DNA from: Hypericum androsaemum
Lineage: Eukaryota; Streptophyta; Magnoliopsida; Malpighiales; Hypericaceae
Assembly: GCA_963995505.1 (NCBI GenBank)
Contig: OZ023197.1
Location: 9,599,827-9,663,826 of the forward strand
Reading direction: 5' to 3'
Length of the DNA stretch: 64,000 bases
The notes beneath the pieces are model-generated. The model was not told the origin of the DNA and did not search any database. It saw only the letters and a program-made list of their open reading frames with translations. Each line of letters opens with the position of its first letter. Position 1 is the first letter of the stretch. Made by a program: the position numbers and the translations under genes. Positions 11,546 through 24,065 of this stretch are shown piece by piece.

Positions 11546-13735
11546 ATGAACAAGAAGGAGATATTTAAACTGGCGAAAGGGTTCAGAGGGAGGGCGAAAA
11601 ACTGCATAAGGATAGCGAGGGAGAGGGTGGAGAAGGCCCTCCAGTACTCGTACCGCGACCGCCGCAACAAGAAGCGCGACATGCGATCCCTCTGGATCCA
11701 GCGCATCAACGCCGGAACCCGCTCCCACGGGGTAAATAAAATTAACCCTAAACCCTAAACCCTCTTCTCTCTTGTCTCTCTTCTATCATTTCCCATCTGG
11801 GTTTTCTTTCTCGCCTCCGATCGGTTGAGTTATTGATTCCTTTGGTGGTTTGGTTGTGACTATAGTTTGGTTCCTTCTTTGCGATTGTTGGAATCGAACC
11901 GCTTTCGTGATTAGGGGGTATTCGGTTTGGGATGATTTGGGTTGGAAGTGGTAGAGCCCCGCACGCAGTGAACCTAGCAGATTGAGTGTCAAACTTCTTG
12001 ACTTTGGATTAGTGAGGAAGCTCGTGTCTTGTTGGTAGAAAGAACTCGAAGCGTGTTAAATGTGGTGGAGCGGAATTGAAGGGATTTTCTTTCGGAGGGC
12101 AAAAGGTTAATTCAGTAACTTGTTGGTGTTCCTTCCCTACGTTTTGCCTCTGGAAATTAGCACTGAATTGCAGATATGTGGTTCATTTTGTTGTCACCAA
12201 GGTTTAAATCCTTGTTAGGGAAGTTTGGACATGATAATTCGTAAACGTACTAACCCCAACCTTGAGGTTGGTTAATGAGGATTAGTCTCGGATAAAGCAT
12301 CTGCATAGTCGGTCTGAGCATACAAGGAAGAACGGGTGACTCCCTTCTTCCTAGGCCAAAAAGAAACTTTATACTTGCTATCTGCACATATGGTCAACAA
12401 ATCAGAACATGCTGCTCGAGATGCTAAGCTTCCTGTTCCTGGTTTTGTTGGAGGAATTTGTTAGTAGTTTGGTTCGTTCTTCCTGTACTTTCTTTCGGGC
12501 ACTGGTTTACCTGTTGTGCCTGTTATCTGTATGAAAGAGAAAAAACAGACATCTTTTCCTTTTGCTATAGATAATTCAGGAATTAGCGTGTTTGTCATTG
12601 TTTTGTCCCTCGTCACTGTTTCATTTTTGAAACTTGCGTTAGAAATTTGTCTGACAACCCAAGTATATGTGTAGTCTCAAAATCTTGTGCGCACCTTTCG
12701 GACTAGTGCTAAGCTGCTCTAGGTTTTGTAGTTTGATACTCATCTTATCTCCTAGAGAATTAGTTCAGAGTGAGAAATAACTCAAATCTCCAAACAGAGA
12801 TGTGATGCTGTCAATTGAACTTTTAGTGTTCATGCAAATTAGTGCTTATACCCCTGGAAGCTCTATTTGGATCAACTGACAATACCTGTCAGAAGCTGTT
12901 GTCTGAGAAAAAAGCTGTTGAAGTCGAAAGACAAAACAGTACATGCCAGCAACACTCGTAGAATTGTAGGCAAGTTTTCGGTGAAAAAAAAAAGAGTTTT
13001 GGAAAATCAGAGTTGGAGAAGAGCAGTGCAGTCTGCGCAGATGGATGCTTTTGGATTATGTGCTTCAAGTAGTTGGGTCAACAAAGGTTCATTTTTTTTA
13101 TTCCATTCCACTGGGTTGTATTCTTAACAGAGGGAAATTACTTATGTACCAACTTGGGGGTATTAGAGAGTCGAAAACTTCAGGAGCAAACATTTGATCC
13201 AAAAATTGGGGACTAGTGAAATTCGTTCCAAATGCATATATGGATTGTGATCTTGGGTAGTTATTAAACGATTTTTGGGCATCTTGGGATTCAAGGAAAG
13301 ACGAGTCTCTGTAGCTGCAGCTTCTTCACCTATCTGTAGCTCCAGACTGTTACCGATCATCTGATCGCTTCTTGTACATCTACATTGCTTCACGATGAAT
13401 TTTTGCGTAGTTTCATCTCAGTTGTGATAGAATCTACCCTCCCGCTATGTCAACGTCGTCAGGTTCCTTGTGCATGTACCACTGATGATAATTTTAGTTA
13501 ATCCCGAAATTAGACGCTTCATTTGTTCCTTTTGCTTGATTGTCAGGTCAACTACGGCAACTTTATGCATGGACTGATGAAGGAGAACATTCAGCTGAAC
13601 AGGAAAGTCCTGTCAGAGATTTCTATGCATGAACCATACAGCTTCAAGGCTCTCGTAGACATCTCAAGGACCGCCTTCCCTGGAAACAAAAACATAGCCT
13701 TTCCTTGCAGGAAGATTGATGGTATTAATGTCTGA
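11546..13735 (+). CDS. Large-subunit ribosomal protein bL20, nuclear-encoded, probably mitochondrial
   Basis: Exons 11546-11731 (62 codons) and 13547-13735 (62 codons plus TGA) join in phase 0 across a 1,815-nt GT/AG intron to give 124 residues, close to the roughly 118 of bacterial L20. Diagnostic L20 features: an N-terminal basic stretch ([19 protein letters not shown]), then [20 protein letters not shown], then [20 protein letters not shown] and [18 protein letters not shown]20 binds 23S rRNA early in 50S assembly. There is no long transit peptide, as in the Arabidopsis homologue I recall (At1g16740). The ATG at 11546 is chosen because it is the first in frame and gives the bacterial-type N-terminus. 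Confidence 0.93.
11743..11763 (+). promoter_or_regulatory. Telo-box cluster at the start of the L20 intron
   Basis: Two and a half copies of CCCTAAA lie 11 nt after the donor site. Telo-boxes (AAACCCTAA) are recurrent near the 5' ends of plant ribosomal protein and translation genes; co-regulation with them is inference. Confidence 0.55.
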
Positions 13736-14504
13736 TTACAAACTTTGCAGACTATCCTACTCGGCAACCTCACCGCCTTTTCCTTCTGCTCTTCGCCTGC
13801 CATTGTCGCTACCTTTGATTATCGTACAAAGTGGCGTTAAACCCTTATTATACTGGTATTATCCGTCGTTAACTCTTAGGTGTTTAGGCCCTATTAATCT
13901 AAGATTATCAAGTACCTTGTAGTTTTAAGTTTTAACTACCTTGTTATCTGCCACCACCTACCTTCTCTTCTGCAGGTTTTTTTTTTCTTGGATTTGCTGG
14001 CATTGCTTTTGCTGCCAGACGCCTAAAATTGAGTTATTTTGTCGTGATCTTTCTAAATACGACGATATTTAGAACATTGATCTTTTTAATAAATCTAAGA
14101 GTCAAAAGGTGAAGGTCTACCATAAAATTGGCACTTGGTAAAATTATAATAATTGAATATACCAAATCTTACTTTTAGAGAAATCGTTGTGAAATTTTTA
14201 CTTCAAATATTTTATGGTGAAAATTTTCAATTTTTGGTACAAGAAACCAAGTTTTGTGTATGGAGATTGTGTTTAAAGTTCTATTAATTATGATTAGATA
14301 TAAGGTGTTGAATGTTCAATTACAGACACTTATACTAATCTCTCTCAAGTTGGGCTCCATTACTTTGGGTTTTCCGATCAGTCCGGGAGCTTATGCTCTT
14401 TGTTCTGATTGTGGGCCCATATTTCAGTTAGCTTACACTGTGTTATTGGAAATAGACACTTCAAAACGTGAGTTTTTAAAACACCCATAAAGGACCATGA
14501 GTTT
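13736..14504. other. L20 3' flank
   Basis: Probable 3' UTR followed by AT-rich non-coding sequence. Small open frames here have no coding character that I can recognise. Confidence 0.4.
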
Positions 14505-15190
14505 GGCAGGCTCGACTTACGAGAATGGTATGCCAGGTTTAGGATAATCGCATGCCCGGGTCTGAGAAATGACACGCCCGATTACGAGAATGGCAGGCTC
14601 GGGTTACGAGAATGGCAGGCCGAGTGGCAGGCCCGAGTTACGAGAATGGCATGCCCGAGTTTCGAGAATGGCATGTCGGTTATAAGAAATGTCATACCCG
14701 GTTACGAGAATGCCAGGCCCGAGTTACGTGAATGGTAGGCCAGAGTTACGAGAATGGCATGCCTGGGTACGACTATTGGCATGCCCGACTGGCTATGGCT
14801 TATGGCATGTCCGATTAATATTTAGTAAAACTTATAATTAATAAATTAATTAAATTACATACCCGGTTATGACTAATGACATGCACAGTTATTACTATTG
14901 GTATGTGCGGCTACGACTAATGGCACGCCCGGACTAAAGGCATGATTGATTATTACTATTGGCATGCCTCGGCTATGACTAATGGCATACCCGGCTATGA
15001 CTAATGGCATGCCCATTTAGTATTTAATAAATTTTAAAATAAATTAAATAAATAACATGCCTGGTTATGACTAATTGCATGTCCGGCTACGACTAATGGC
15101 ATGTTCGGTTAAAATTTAATAAAACTTATAATTAATTAATTAAATGGCATACACGGTTATGTCTAATGGCATGTTCGGTTATGTCAAAAT
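14505..15190. repeat. Degenerate minisatellite of about 22 bp
   Basis: Units follow two related consensus forms, GGCATGCCCGAGTTACGAGAAT on the left and a variant with TATGACTAATGGCATGCCCG on the right, interrupted by short AT-rich pieces containing TTAATAAAAC. The palindromic GGCATGCC core is the best-kept part. No open frame runs through it. Confidence 0.8.
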
Positions 15191-15329
15191 GACATGTCTA
15201 ATTCGTATTAATTAATCACCAACATTATTAATTTTTGATTAAAAAAATAAAGTGCAAGTTAAAAAATAATAATTAATAAAGTGGAGCGTGTGATACACCT
15301 TCCATGTGCCACGCGTATATTTTTTCTTT

Positions 15330-15526
15330 GGGCAAATTATCCTCAGGTCTCTGGTTTATAGTTTTATTACTCGCAGCTCCCTGGCTTTCGAAAATAGTGT
15401 ATGAGGTCCCTGCTTTTTAAGAAAATATTGGTCTGAGGTCCCTAGTCACCGGATCGATCTTCTTAAAAAATTTCGGAGAAAATTTCCGATCCGATGACTA
15501 GGGACCTTAGACCAATATTTTCTTTT
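15330..15526. mobile_element. Truncated Mutator-like terminus with internal hairpin
   Basis: Starts GGGCAAATTATCCTCAGGT, matching the terminal consensus of the other Mutator-like elements in the window, but no second terminus or target duplication is found. A perfect-looking inverted repeat (about 15422-15523, ends GAAAATATTGGTCT and complement) follows. Probably one end of a decayed element. Confidence 0.55.
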
Positions 15527-17129
15527 TGGTCACCAGAATGCCACACGTGCGGGTCTTTTAATTTGTGCCATCCTTTTGAATTTAATTACGAGAATGCCAC
15601 TGTGTCTTAATTCTTGGACCTTTGGTCCAAATGGTCTATAATATGGGCCATGCCGGACCCAATCTGAGCCCCTAGTAATATGAAACTCACCTGATTTTTT
15701 TTTGAAACTCATCTGATTTGGTTATTTTATTATTTCTACTGTACGCTAAGAATTGATCCAATTTTTTTTTATAAGTGAATTGATCCAATTGATACATTCC
15801 TTTAATGAAAAAGACACTATTCAAAAAATCATCTTAAATATATTTGATATTTCTGGACCCTATACGATAAGTTAAAAAAAAACTGCGGTCCATCTCATGG
15901 TCACGATAGATGTGATTTGCCATTAGTTGTTTGGCAAAAAAAGAAAAATGAACCTAATACTATCTAAAACTACTACCTAACTAGAAGTTATTCTAACCAG
16001 TAATGAATTTGTATTCACTTAAAGAGATCTTAGATTTTAAGTTTTACGAATGTAAAAGACACTATTAAAAAAATTATCCCTAAAATAAGCCTTAATATTG
16101 CTCGAATACAAAACGTTGGAAATAAACAATACCTAACTCATCTGTCCGTTTTTCTCAAAAAAAAAACTCATCTGTCCGTTCCTGATCTTGTCCAATAAAT
16201 CTATGCCATTGCTCCGCCCACCGGCAGTTACATGCAGCAATAAGCTATCTATTTACTGCATGTTTCCAACCTTAATCCAATTAGGTGACATACTAACTAC
16301 CGCAACTTCACTACCTTAATCCTGCAATCTTTTCACGCTACCACATTTCTACGTTTTTTGCTATTTAGTTTGTTGCTGCTTCTTTAATTTATCATCTCTA
16401 AATTAACCCACCTTTTTTTTCTGAAAAAGAAAGAGTAGTTGAACGCAACATATAAAGAAAGAGTAGTTGAACGCCACACGTAAATATTTCTAAATTTTTT
16501 TTAACGGTGGTTAAAATTTTCATATTCAACGCGAGATCAATGGGGTTGTATGAAACACTAATGTGTACGGAATTAGCCCACTCAGATAATATGTTAAAAT
16601 GAGTAGATAGATTTTTCTACACATATAAACAAGTATACTATTCTTATAACTAGCAATGTAATAATTATATACCTCATGTCACAAATACATAGACAATAAA
16701 TTATAGACAAAGACATGTCATGGCAAGCATCTTTTGTAGTGCTATGTACCTAGTTTCACAAATAGATAGATACAAGGGGTGAACAGACAAAATATGTGGC
16801 TATAATCATTTTGGAGACAATGGATGGCATACATTAGCGATGTTGGTTTCTATCTCTTTCGTTATGTTTCTTTAGATACGACTCATGTTATATTCCTTGA
16901 CTTGCAAGTGAATAAATTTATTTACCACTTTCTCAATGTAATGAAATTGGACTCAATGTATAACTTCCCTGTGTAAATAGTTAGGGGTATTATATTGTAA
17001 TTCAGTTACAACGGCATTTTGGTCATATATTTTCGTAAGTTAATGCAAATTTGACATAGAGGGACTCAAATAAACGTTTTAAATAACTACAGAGCTATCA
17101 TACAATCATGTGCCCTTACAAATATGTTA
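15527..17129. other. Non-coding left part of copy A
   Basis: AT-rich sequence without recognisable genes. From about 15,800 onwards it is paralogous to 33,960-34,980. Confidence 0.45.
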
Positions 17130-17137
17130 CCTTCAAC

Positions 17138-17835
17138 TAGAACTGGCCATTGTTAGAATTCGATTCATGATTCGATTCGATTCGTTCTCAATTCGATTCG
17201 ATTCGTTCTCAATCCGATTCGATTCGGTCACAATTTGATTCGTCCAAAATTTGATCCGAATTCGTCAAGAGACGAATTAAATACGGTTTAAGATTTCTAC
17301 AATTTGTCAAACCGACAAATTGAATTCGGATTCGAGTATCAAATTTGATTCGAGTCCAATTCGTGTAAATTCGATTAAAATTCATTCATATTATGTAATT
17401 TTTTTAAAGAAAGTACCAAGAAGTACTTATATTACTATCTAATTATGTCATAAAGTAGAGTAAGTGATACGTGGACAACTTAATTGATACATTAAATACA
17501 AGCACAATCTTTAATTTATTTTTTTCCCAAAAAATTTCAATATTAAACCTAAATTTTGAAATACATCAAAAAAATGCAAAATTTTTGAATTTTTTCAAAA
17601 ATATTACGAAAATTTGAAAGTTTTCAAAAAATTTGGTAGTTTTTAAATTTTTTTATTCAATATTAGAATTAACGAAATAATTCAAATTCAATTCAAATTT
17701 GATTCGAATTCAAAAAATTATAATTCATATACAATTTGACTTTGGACGAATTGAATATGGTTTAAGATTTTGATGAATTCGAATTCAAACTAATTCGATT
17801 CGAATTTGACCCAATTCGAACCGTGGTCAGGTCTA
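17138..17835. mobile_element. hAT-like MITE
   Basis: Ends TAGAACTGGCCA and TGGTCAGGTCTA are imperfect inverted repeats, and an 8-bp direct repeat CCTTCAAC flanks them (17130-17137 and 17836-17843), the hAT target length. The interior is low-complexity, built of ATTCGATTCG and AATTCGAATT variants. The paralogous site in copy B (about 36196-36215) is uninterrupted, confirming a real insertion. Confidence 0.85.
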
Positions 17836-19072
17836 CCTTCAACTATAGAGACTCAACATGTTTTATCTTTAGTTTTTGGCCTTAGAAGCTGACTTTCAAA
17901 TGGTAAGTTAGGGAATTTATTTTGCCCGTATTGATTGGAGGCCTCAAAATCATGCTATTGAGATAAAATTTAGCTCTTTTTTCTAGAACACTAACGCATT
18001 GACTAATCTTAGTTCGAGTTGGTTATGATATTTGAAAGATGTCGAAGTTTTTTTAAAAAGTATTTAACATTGATGTGTTTCCAAGAAGTTGAACTTGTGT
18101 TCTTTTGGTCAAATTAGAACAATGTGCTCACAAGTTGATCAAAATATTTTTATTTTTTTTAACTCTTTGAGACTAGCAAATTGCAAGATAGTCTTTTTAT
18201 TCTAGACTTTTCTACTTCTACTTAATGAAGTAATTTGGTTATTCCTCCAACAGAAAAATGTCGGAGCGGCAGGGGAGACTCACTTCGCTGGTTGTACGAG
18301 GATGGGTTCCAAATGAAACGGCTATTTTCGTCCTTTTAGGTTGGCCGTCTACTTGATACCAACTTATGGTTTCCATATAATATATATACACACAAACAAA
18401 GAATTAATGTGAACATTGTTCGAGTTTATCTCGAGTTCGAACTCTTAGAATGTTAAATATTTATTGCAAAATTTTTGTCACCTTCCAAAAATTTCACCCG
18501 ATTCAGACATAGTCTGGATACTAAGTGGTACAAGAAAAAATATATAGGCTATGTGCACATGTAACCTCCGCCAACTATATGTCTCACTCCACCCTTAAAA
18601 AATGAACTCTATATTCCACCATATGGATGCCTTGGAACTGTTTGTTTAATTATTTCTCTCCCTGTCACTTTAACAGGACTTCCATGTTGTAGCAATTCGT
18701 TTTTTTTAATGTTAAGTGATGATAGGTTGTAACAATTCTTAGATCTATGAAGGTTTCACAAGATTCACTTTTTCTCTTAGATTTGTTTTGATAAGTTCTC
18801 GTAGATTCTCGATTTAAAAAACATACGAAATATGTTACTAATTTGCATGTTGTCGAAACAGTAAAATTACTCCATAGAGTAACGCATATTTGGCATAATT
18901 TCGTACGTAGATCCCAATCGCAGATTTTATTGAGAAAGAGATCGATATTTGTTTTTATCAGCAAATATTCTTTTTATTAATGGATGCATTAAAAAAAGAT
19001 AATATACTATGGTTGTCAAGGAGACTACATCAAAACCATTCCCAACAAACAGAGATCAATAAAAAAATATTT

Positions 19073-20359
19073 GGGCAAATTGCCCGCGGAATTTATTTAA
19101 ATCACTATTTCAGCTCCTCTTATTTCGAAATCAAAATTTTGGCCCTTCGAATTTATTTTTATTAAACTCTAAAACCACTCTACCAAAATCCAAAAATTTC
19201 TCCCACTAAAAAGGACCTGAAATGACCCAATTAGTTAAAAAAATAAAAAAATATTCCCTCTATCCTCCCCTCCCTCTCCTCTCTTCTCTCATCTTCAACC
19301 CATCTTCATCTTCATCTTCATCTTCATCTTCAACCTCCCCCCAAGAAAACTAATTAAACAACTAAAAAAAATTAAACAACCAAAAATATCTAATTAATTA
19401 AACACCCATGAACATATATACACCAACAACCAAGTAGCAGCCCACTATCATGACTTTGAACTTTCTATCCCAAACGCAGTCTCTCGCTCCATTACGAATA
19501 AAGATCAAAATTTTATCAGGTTCCACACCAACCCATTTAAATTTCTAGCAAATTAAGAACCCCAAATGAAGAGATCTCCATTTCCTTCCACCAATCGCCG
19601 AGAACCCAATTGGGAAACCAACAAGGAACAACCTTTAAGCACCACCAAATCAAATACCCCATTAAATCGAAACAAGAAGCAGCAACCCAACACTAACCAC
19701 AAGCTAAATAAAAAAAGAGAAGAAATTTAAAATCAATAACTTGCCTGCTGTTGACGAGTCAATATTTCTGGAGGAAAAACTGCTCTTTTCCCAGAACCCA
19801 CGTAAAGGAAAAACGGTAATCACCCTTTATACCCTCAATAAAATCTCCAAATGGGTATGAGTATAATGGGAAAAAATGGGTATACTCTCCGATTAAAGGG
19901 AAACAATATATCGAGGAAACAAAAAGTTTCGATCTTTGGAATTTAGCTTAAAAGATGGGCAACTTGTAATTGGGTAATATACGAAGTCCCTTGTTTATTC
20001 TGGGTGAGTTGAAGATTAAGATAGAGTTTGTTTTTGGTTGAAGATCCCTTTCCTGGTTTATTTTTGGTTGTTTAATTGGATGATATTGGGTGTTTAATTA
20101 AAATTTTTTTTTGGATGGGGGAGGTTGAAGATCAAGATGGGAGGTGAGAGGGAAGAATTTTTTATTCTTTAATTATTTTTAACTAAGGGGCAATTGGATC
20201 ATTTCAAGTCCTTCTTCATCTGAGAAATTTTCTGATTCTCGCAGCAGGGGATTTAGAGTTTAATAAAATTAAATTAGGGGTCTAAATTTTTAATTTTGAA
20301 ATAGGAAGAGCTGAAATAATAATTTAAACAAACCTCAGAGAGCTGAGGATAATTTATCC
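19073..20359. mobile_element. Non-autonomous Mutator-like element
   Basis: Inverted termini (left GGGCAAATTGCCCGCGG, right complement GGATAAATTATCCTCAG; strong match over about 120 bp, including TATTTCAGCTCYTCYTATTT). Flanked by the 9-bp direct repeat AAAATATTT (19064-19072 and 20360-20368). The interior has a CATCTT microsatellite and UTR-like sequence but no transposase. Confidence 0.85.
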
Positions 20360-21061
20360 AAAATATTTTGATTCCCGTGGATCATTATCTACATATATGA
20401 TATAACATCCCCTAAAAAAAAATACATATATGATGTAACAAGAGCAGAAGAGCTCTTGTGTTGTATTCGAAGCGGTATAATGAGTGTAAAGCCATCCAAA
20501 TCCGTACATTGTTAGAAAGTATTAAGAATGGAAAATACACTATTAAGAAAATCGTTTAAATAGAATTTGATAGTATTCGACTTGAAATACAGAGGTTCGA
20601 ATGAGATTTCTGACGTTTAAAAGTGTTTTTCTTAATCTTGGAATAAAATCTCAAATTTTCATTCATTTCTTCCCCACTTTAGCCAAACATCAAAAGCTTT
20701 TCGAACTAAATTAATACAATTTATCACAACTAAAATACTAGATAACTTTTTTGTGAAATCTTTTGATATTCGAAATTTATCGAAATTTATTTAGTAGATG
20801 ATTCTCTGAATAATATTTTTTAGATTCTGGAAACTCAAACCCAACAATTTTTAAGTAAAATACTGGACAACTTTGCCGTTGAACCACATGCACCCTGCCT
20901 GTCATTATCAATATTTGAAGCAGATTTTTACTTGGGTTGGAAAAACATTGACAATTGGTCGTCATACGTACTAAATTAGACATATTTTAAATTTACCTAA
21001 GAATTTCCTCTTTTGGTCACCGTCCTATAAAACCCGCTCTAAACGACAATGCCCTTTGATG

Positions 21062-21256
21062 GGTTATCTCCTTGGTGGCCTCCTATGGTGCTTCTATTAA
21101 GAATGGTTTGTTTCGACTTTTGGTGATTTTTGTTTTGGAGTGGAACTAGATAACTGATTTTATAGTATCACTTCTTTCTAGTTCCTATATGATACTTTTG
21201 GTATAACAATTGTAGGTTTTCTTTTGAAAAGTAATAAAATTTTATTTATCAAAAAA
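21062..21256 (+). mobile_element. 5'-truncated LINE 3' end
   Basis: A 195-bp insertion ending in GTAATAAAATTTTATTTATC plus A-run, flanked by a 19-bp direct repeat with two mismatches beginning ACGACAA (21043-21061 and 21257-21275). Both paralogous sites in copy B (near 44480 and 45065) lack it. Length, A-tail and long target duplication fit an L1-type plant LINE. Confidence 0.8.
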
Positions 21257-22189
21257 ACGACAACGCCCTTTCATGTCCATTAATTATTGTTCTGAAACAG
21301 TCTTTTAATTATAAATTAATGAAGAGCTATTATTGCCATCGAACATCTAGGTCAAATGATAAAAAATTGTTATACTTTCACCAATTTTTTTAATTATATT
21401 TTATTACAGAAAAATGTGTGTATGCTAAAATTCGGTAGGAAAAGTTTTATTGTTCTAGATGATCTATTCTAACTTGGATCCGAATTAATCGACTTATTGA
21501 ATAGAACAGAACCATGAGAGACCCATTTCTTGAAACAATCAACCAACCCATAGTCGCTTCCAAAATAATACATCCATCATAAACCTTGTCCTCTCCCATA
21601 AATTCACACTCACACCTCCCCCAAATATCACACCATAACTAAGTAGCCGTTCCTCCTTCTCGTCCTTTCTCTCTCTATATATAGACAAATAATACAAGAT
21701 ATTCACATTTTAATCACAACTTGTAATAGAAACTACAAATAAAAAAAAAAGGTTGCCGGAGGAGAAGGAACCTTCACTGTAACAGTGACAAAGAAGGAGC
21801 ACTGGCTGCCACAGTCCAACCTCGACCTGCTCCTTCCCCCTCTTGACGTTGGTGTCTTCTTCTGTTACGCAAAGTCAAAACACGAAGAAGACACCAACAT
21901 AGTATCAAGAAAGTGGACATTCAGGTCCATGATCGATGTCATAAAAGAGTTCATGGCTCAAACCCTGGTCACCTACTGCGCGTTCACCAACCGTGGGGTG
22001 GACTTATTCGAGGCGTACGCCGATGTTGAGCTTAAGGAGCTTAATTTGTATAACCCAGATCAGAGTGTGGAAGGCAAACTTGTGCCTAAGAAGAAGGATG
22101 GCGTTCTTGCTGTACAGGTTTGTGTTAATTATTGTTCTATCTTTTACTATATAATTACAAATCAATTTATGAATGAACATAACGTTCCT

Positions 22190-24065
22190 TAATTTACTAA
22201 TCTAAGTTCGAGATGAAATTTAATTTTGTATATATCGTAATATTATCATGAATTATAACTTCGAAATCTTGAGTTGATTCGATAGTTCTGAAAAAGTTTA
22301 CGAATGATATTTTTACCTAATATTAATACAGGTATGACTACATTTTCTAAGCAATATATTAATTAGTAAAAGACAACTCTTAATCCAAGAGATGGAAGGG
22401 ATTTCCATAAATGGATTTTTTAACGTCCATAAATGGATTGATCTTATATTTTTGTGCATGTTTTTATATCTTCGTATAGTTTAACTGTTGTTTTTTATGT
22501 CGTTGATCTGAATTGCTTTTGTGCATTAAAAGGATGCATATTAGTTATCATGAATTATAATCTACCATTGGTTAAAGGAAAAAGAGTTTATGTGGTGGCA
22601 AAGGGTGATGGGTATTTTGATAACTAATATGCATCCTTTTAATCAATTTTGTACATATGGGAATTAGATAATGCTTGTATTTTGATAACTAATATGCATC
22701 CCTTAATATCAATTTATGAGAAGACCCCAATTTTTATAACCAAAATTGTATCTTAGGAGAACTCACATTCCTTTTGAAATACAATGGGTAGAGTATGTGT
22801 AGATTAATCATAAAATATTTAATATATTAATAAAAAAATTAGAATTATATGTATTTCGAATTTTAGAGTCAATATTATCAATAATGAAAGATATTCCAAA
22901 AAAATTTAGAGCTCTATCATAGTTAAGAAATAAAAATATAAAGTTAAATGGTCTAATTATGATCAAATTTAGGTAGGGTGCAAAGTACGGTTAAGGTTAG
23001 GATATAAATTTATAAGATTTATAGCCTATCATAAACTCCGCCTCTAAAATAGACTCATACCTATATCATATGGTAGACCGAATGAAATTCAACATATCAC
23101 AAATAGGACCAATGGCTACTTCTACTGTCCCTATCCAAGGTTGCTATTAGATGGTCTATAACCCCAAAATTGCGAAGAATAAATTGTAATAGCAAGTTAG
23201 GAAGTGAATTTAAATTTTAGGGGCTTCCCTGCCTGCTGCGGTACCAAGTAGAGATTGCAGGCCATATCTCAAGACCATCAACAGCATAAGGATAGTCTTT
23301 TACCACCAAACGAACACCATGTCGAGATTTTGGATCTTCCACTGCCATTCCTCTGAGCAACATTAAAAATTAAAATTGTCAATGAGAAAGAAATAAACAT
23401 AGAATCATGCAGATTACTAGACCCCAATTTTTAATGTAGTACTACTACACGATATGTAGGAATTAGATAATTCTTGTAATTCATTGATTCTTTGAATTTT
23501 TTGGGGATATTTGAAAATAATTTCGCCTAATTATACTTTCATGTCCTGTCATTAAATATATTTATTTATTTATTAGCCGCGGCTTTCTCGAGATGCTAAT
23601 TAAGCTACTGAACCATGTGTTTTAGCGAGAATTCCAGGACGAACGAACTTATTCCCTCATCCACTTGGTTTAATTAACTTAGAAATTTAGAACTTCTCTT
23701 TTCGTATTTAAGACTGGCCTCTGAATTGAACTAGGATCTAATTCAATTTGTCACAAATTTAATTTGGATTTAAACCAATTCATATGAATGTGAATTTGTA
23801 TTCGAATTTGTCGTTAGACGAATCAATAAGAATTACAGTTTTCACAATCTGAATTAGACTAATTATAATTCATATTCGTCTGATTTAAATCGTTGTTACC
23901 CATCAAACCACATATATGCGTTTTATGTGTTTAAACTATAAGATGATAGGTGAAAATTCAAAAAATCAAAAGATATTAAAGTAAAGTATGGACAATTTAT
24001 GAGAAAGAACTAAAGAGCCATGACAATCTACAGAGTTTATCATCAACACTTCGTATAGTTTGTTT
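22190..24065. other. Copy A-specific insertion in the BAHD pseudogene intron
   Basis: The intron of the intact gene (45992-47450) has no counterpart to this stretch; paralogy resumes near 24070 (TATTCTATCAGATT). It contains three copies of TTGATAACTAATATGCATCC or its complement (about 22540-22700) and a lipoxygenase exon fragment. I found no clear termini, so the mobile-element class is open. Confidence 0.55.
23222..23352 (-). pseudogene. Lipoxygenase exon fragment
   Basis: On the minus strand the translation from about 23350 to 23235 reads [30 protein letters not shown] and AISTW, the strongly conserved plant lipoxygenase segment just before the C-terminal catalytic helices. It begins after TTGCTCAG, a good splice acceptor, and homology ends near a TTG|GTACC donor-like site, so one whole exon with its splice borders was captured as genomic DNA. 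No further lipoxygenase exon is nearby, and the fragment cannot make an enzyme. Confidence 0.85.

Noticed and set aside
14505..15190. Regular short repeats with spacers resembling a CRISPR array
   Set aside because: Units are degenerate and contiguous, without constant repeat plus unique spacer structure, in plant nuclear DNA. It is a minisatellite.
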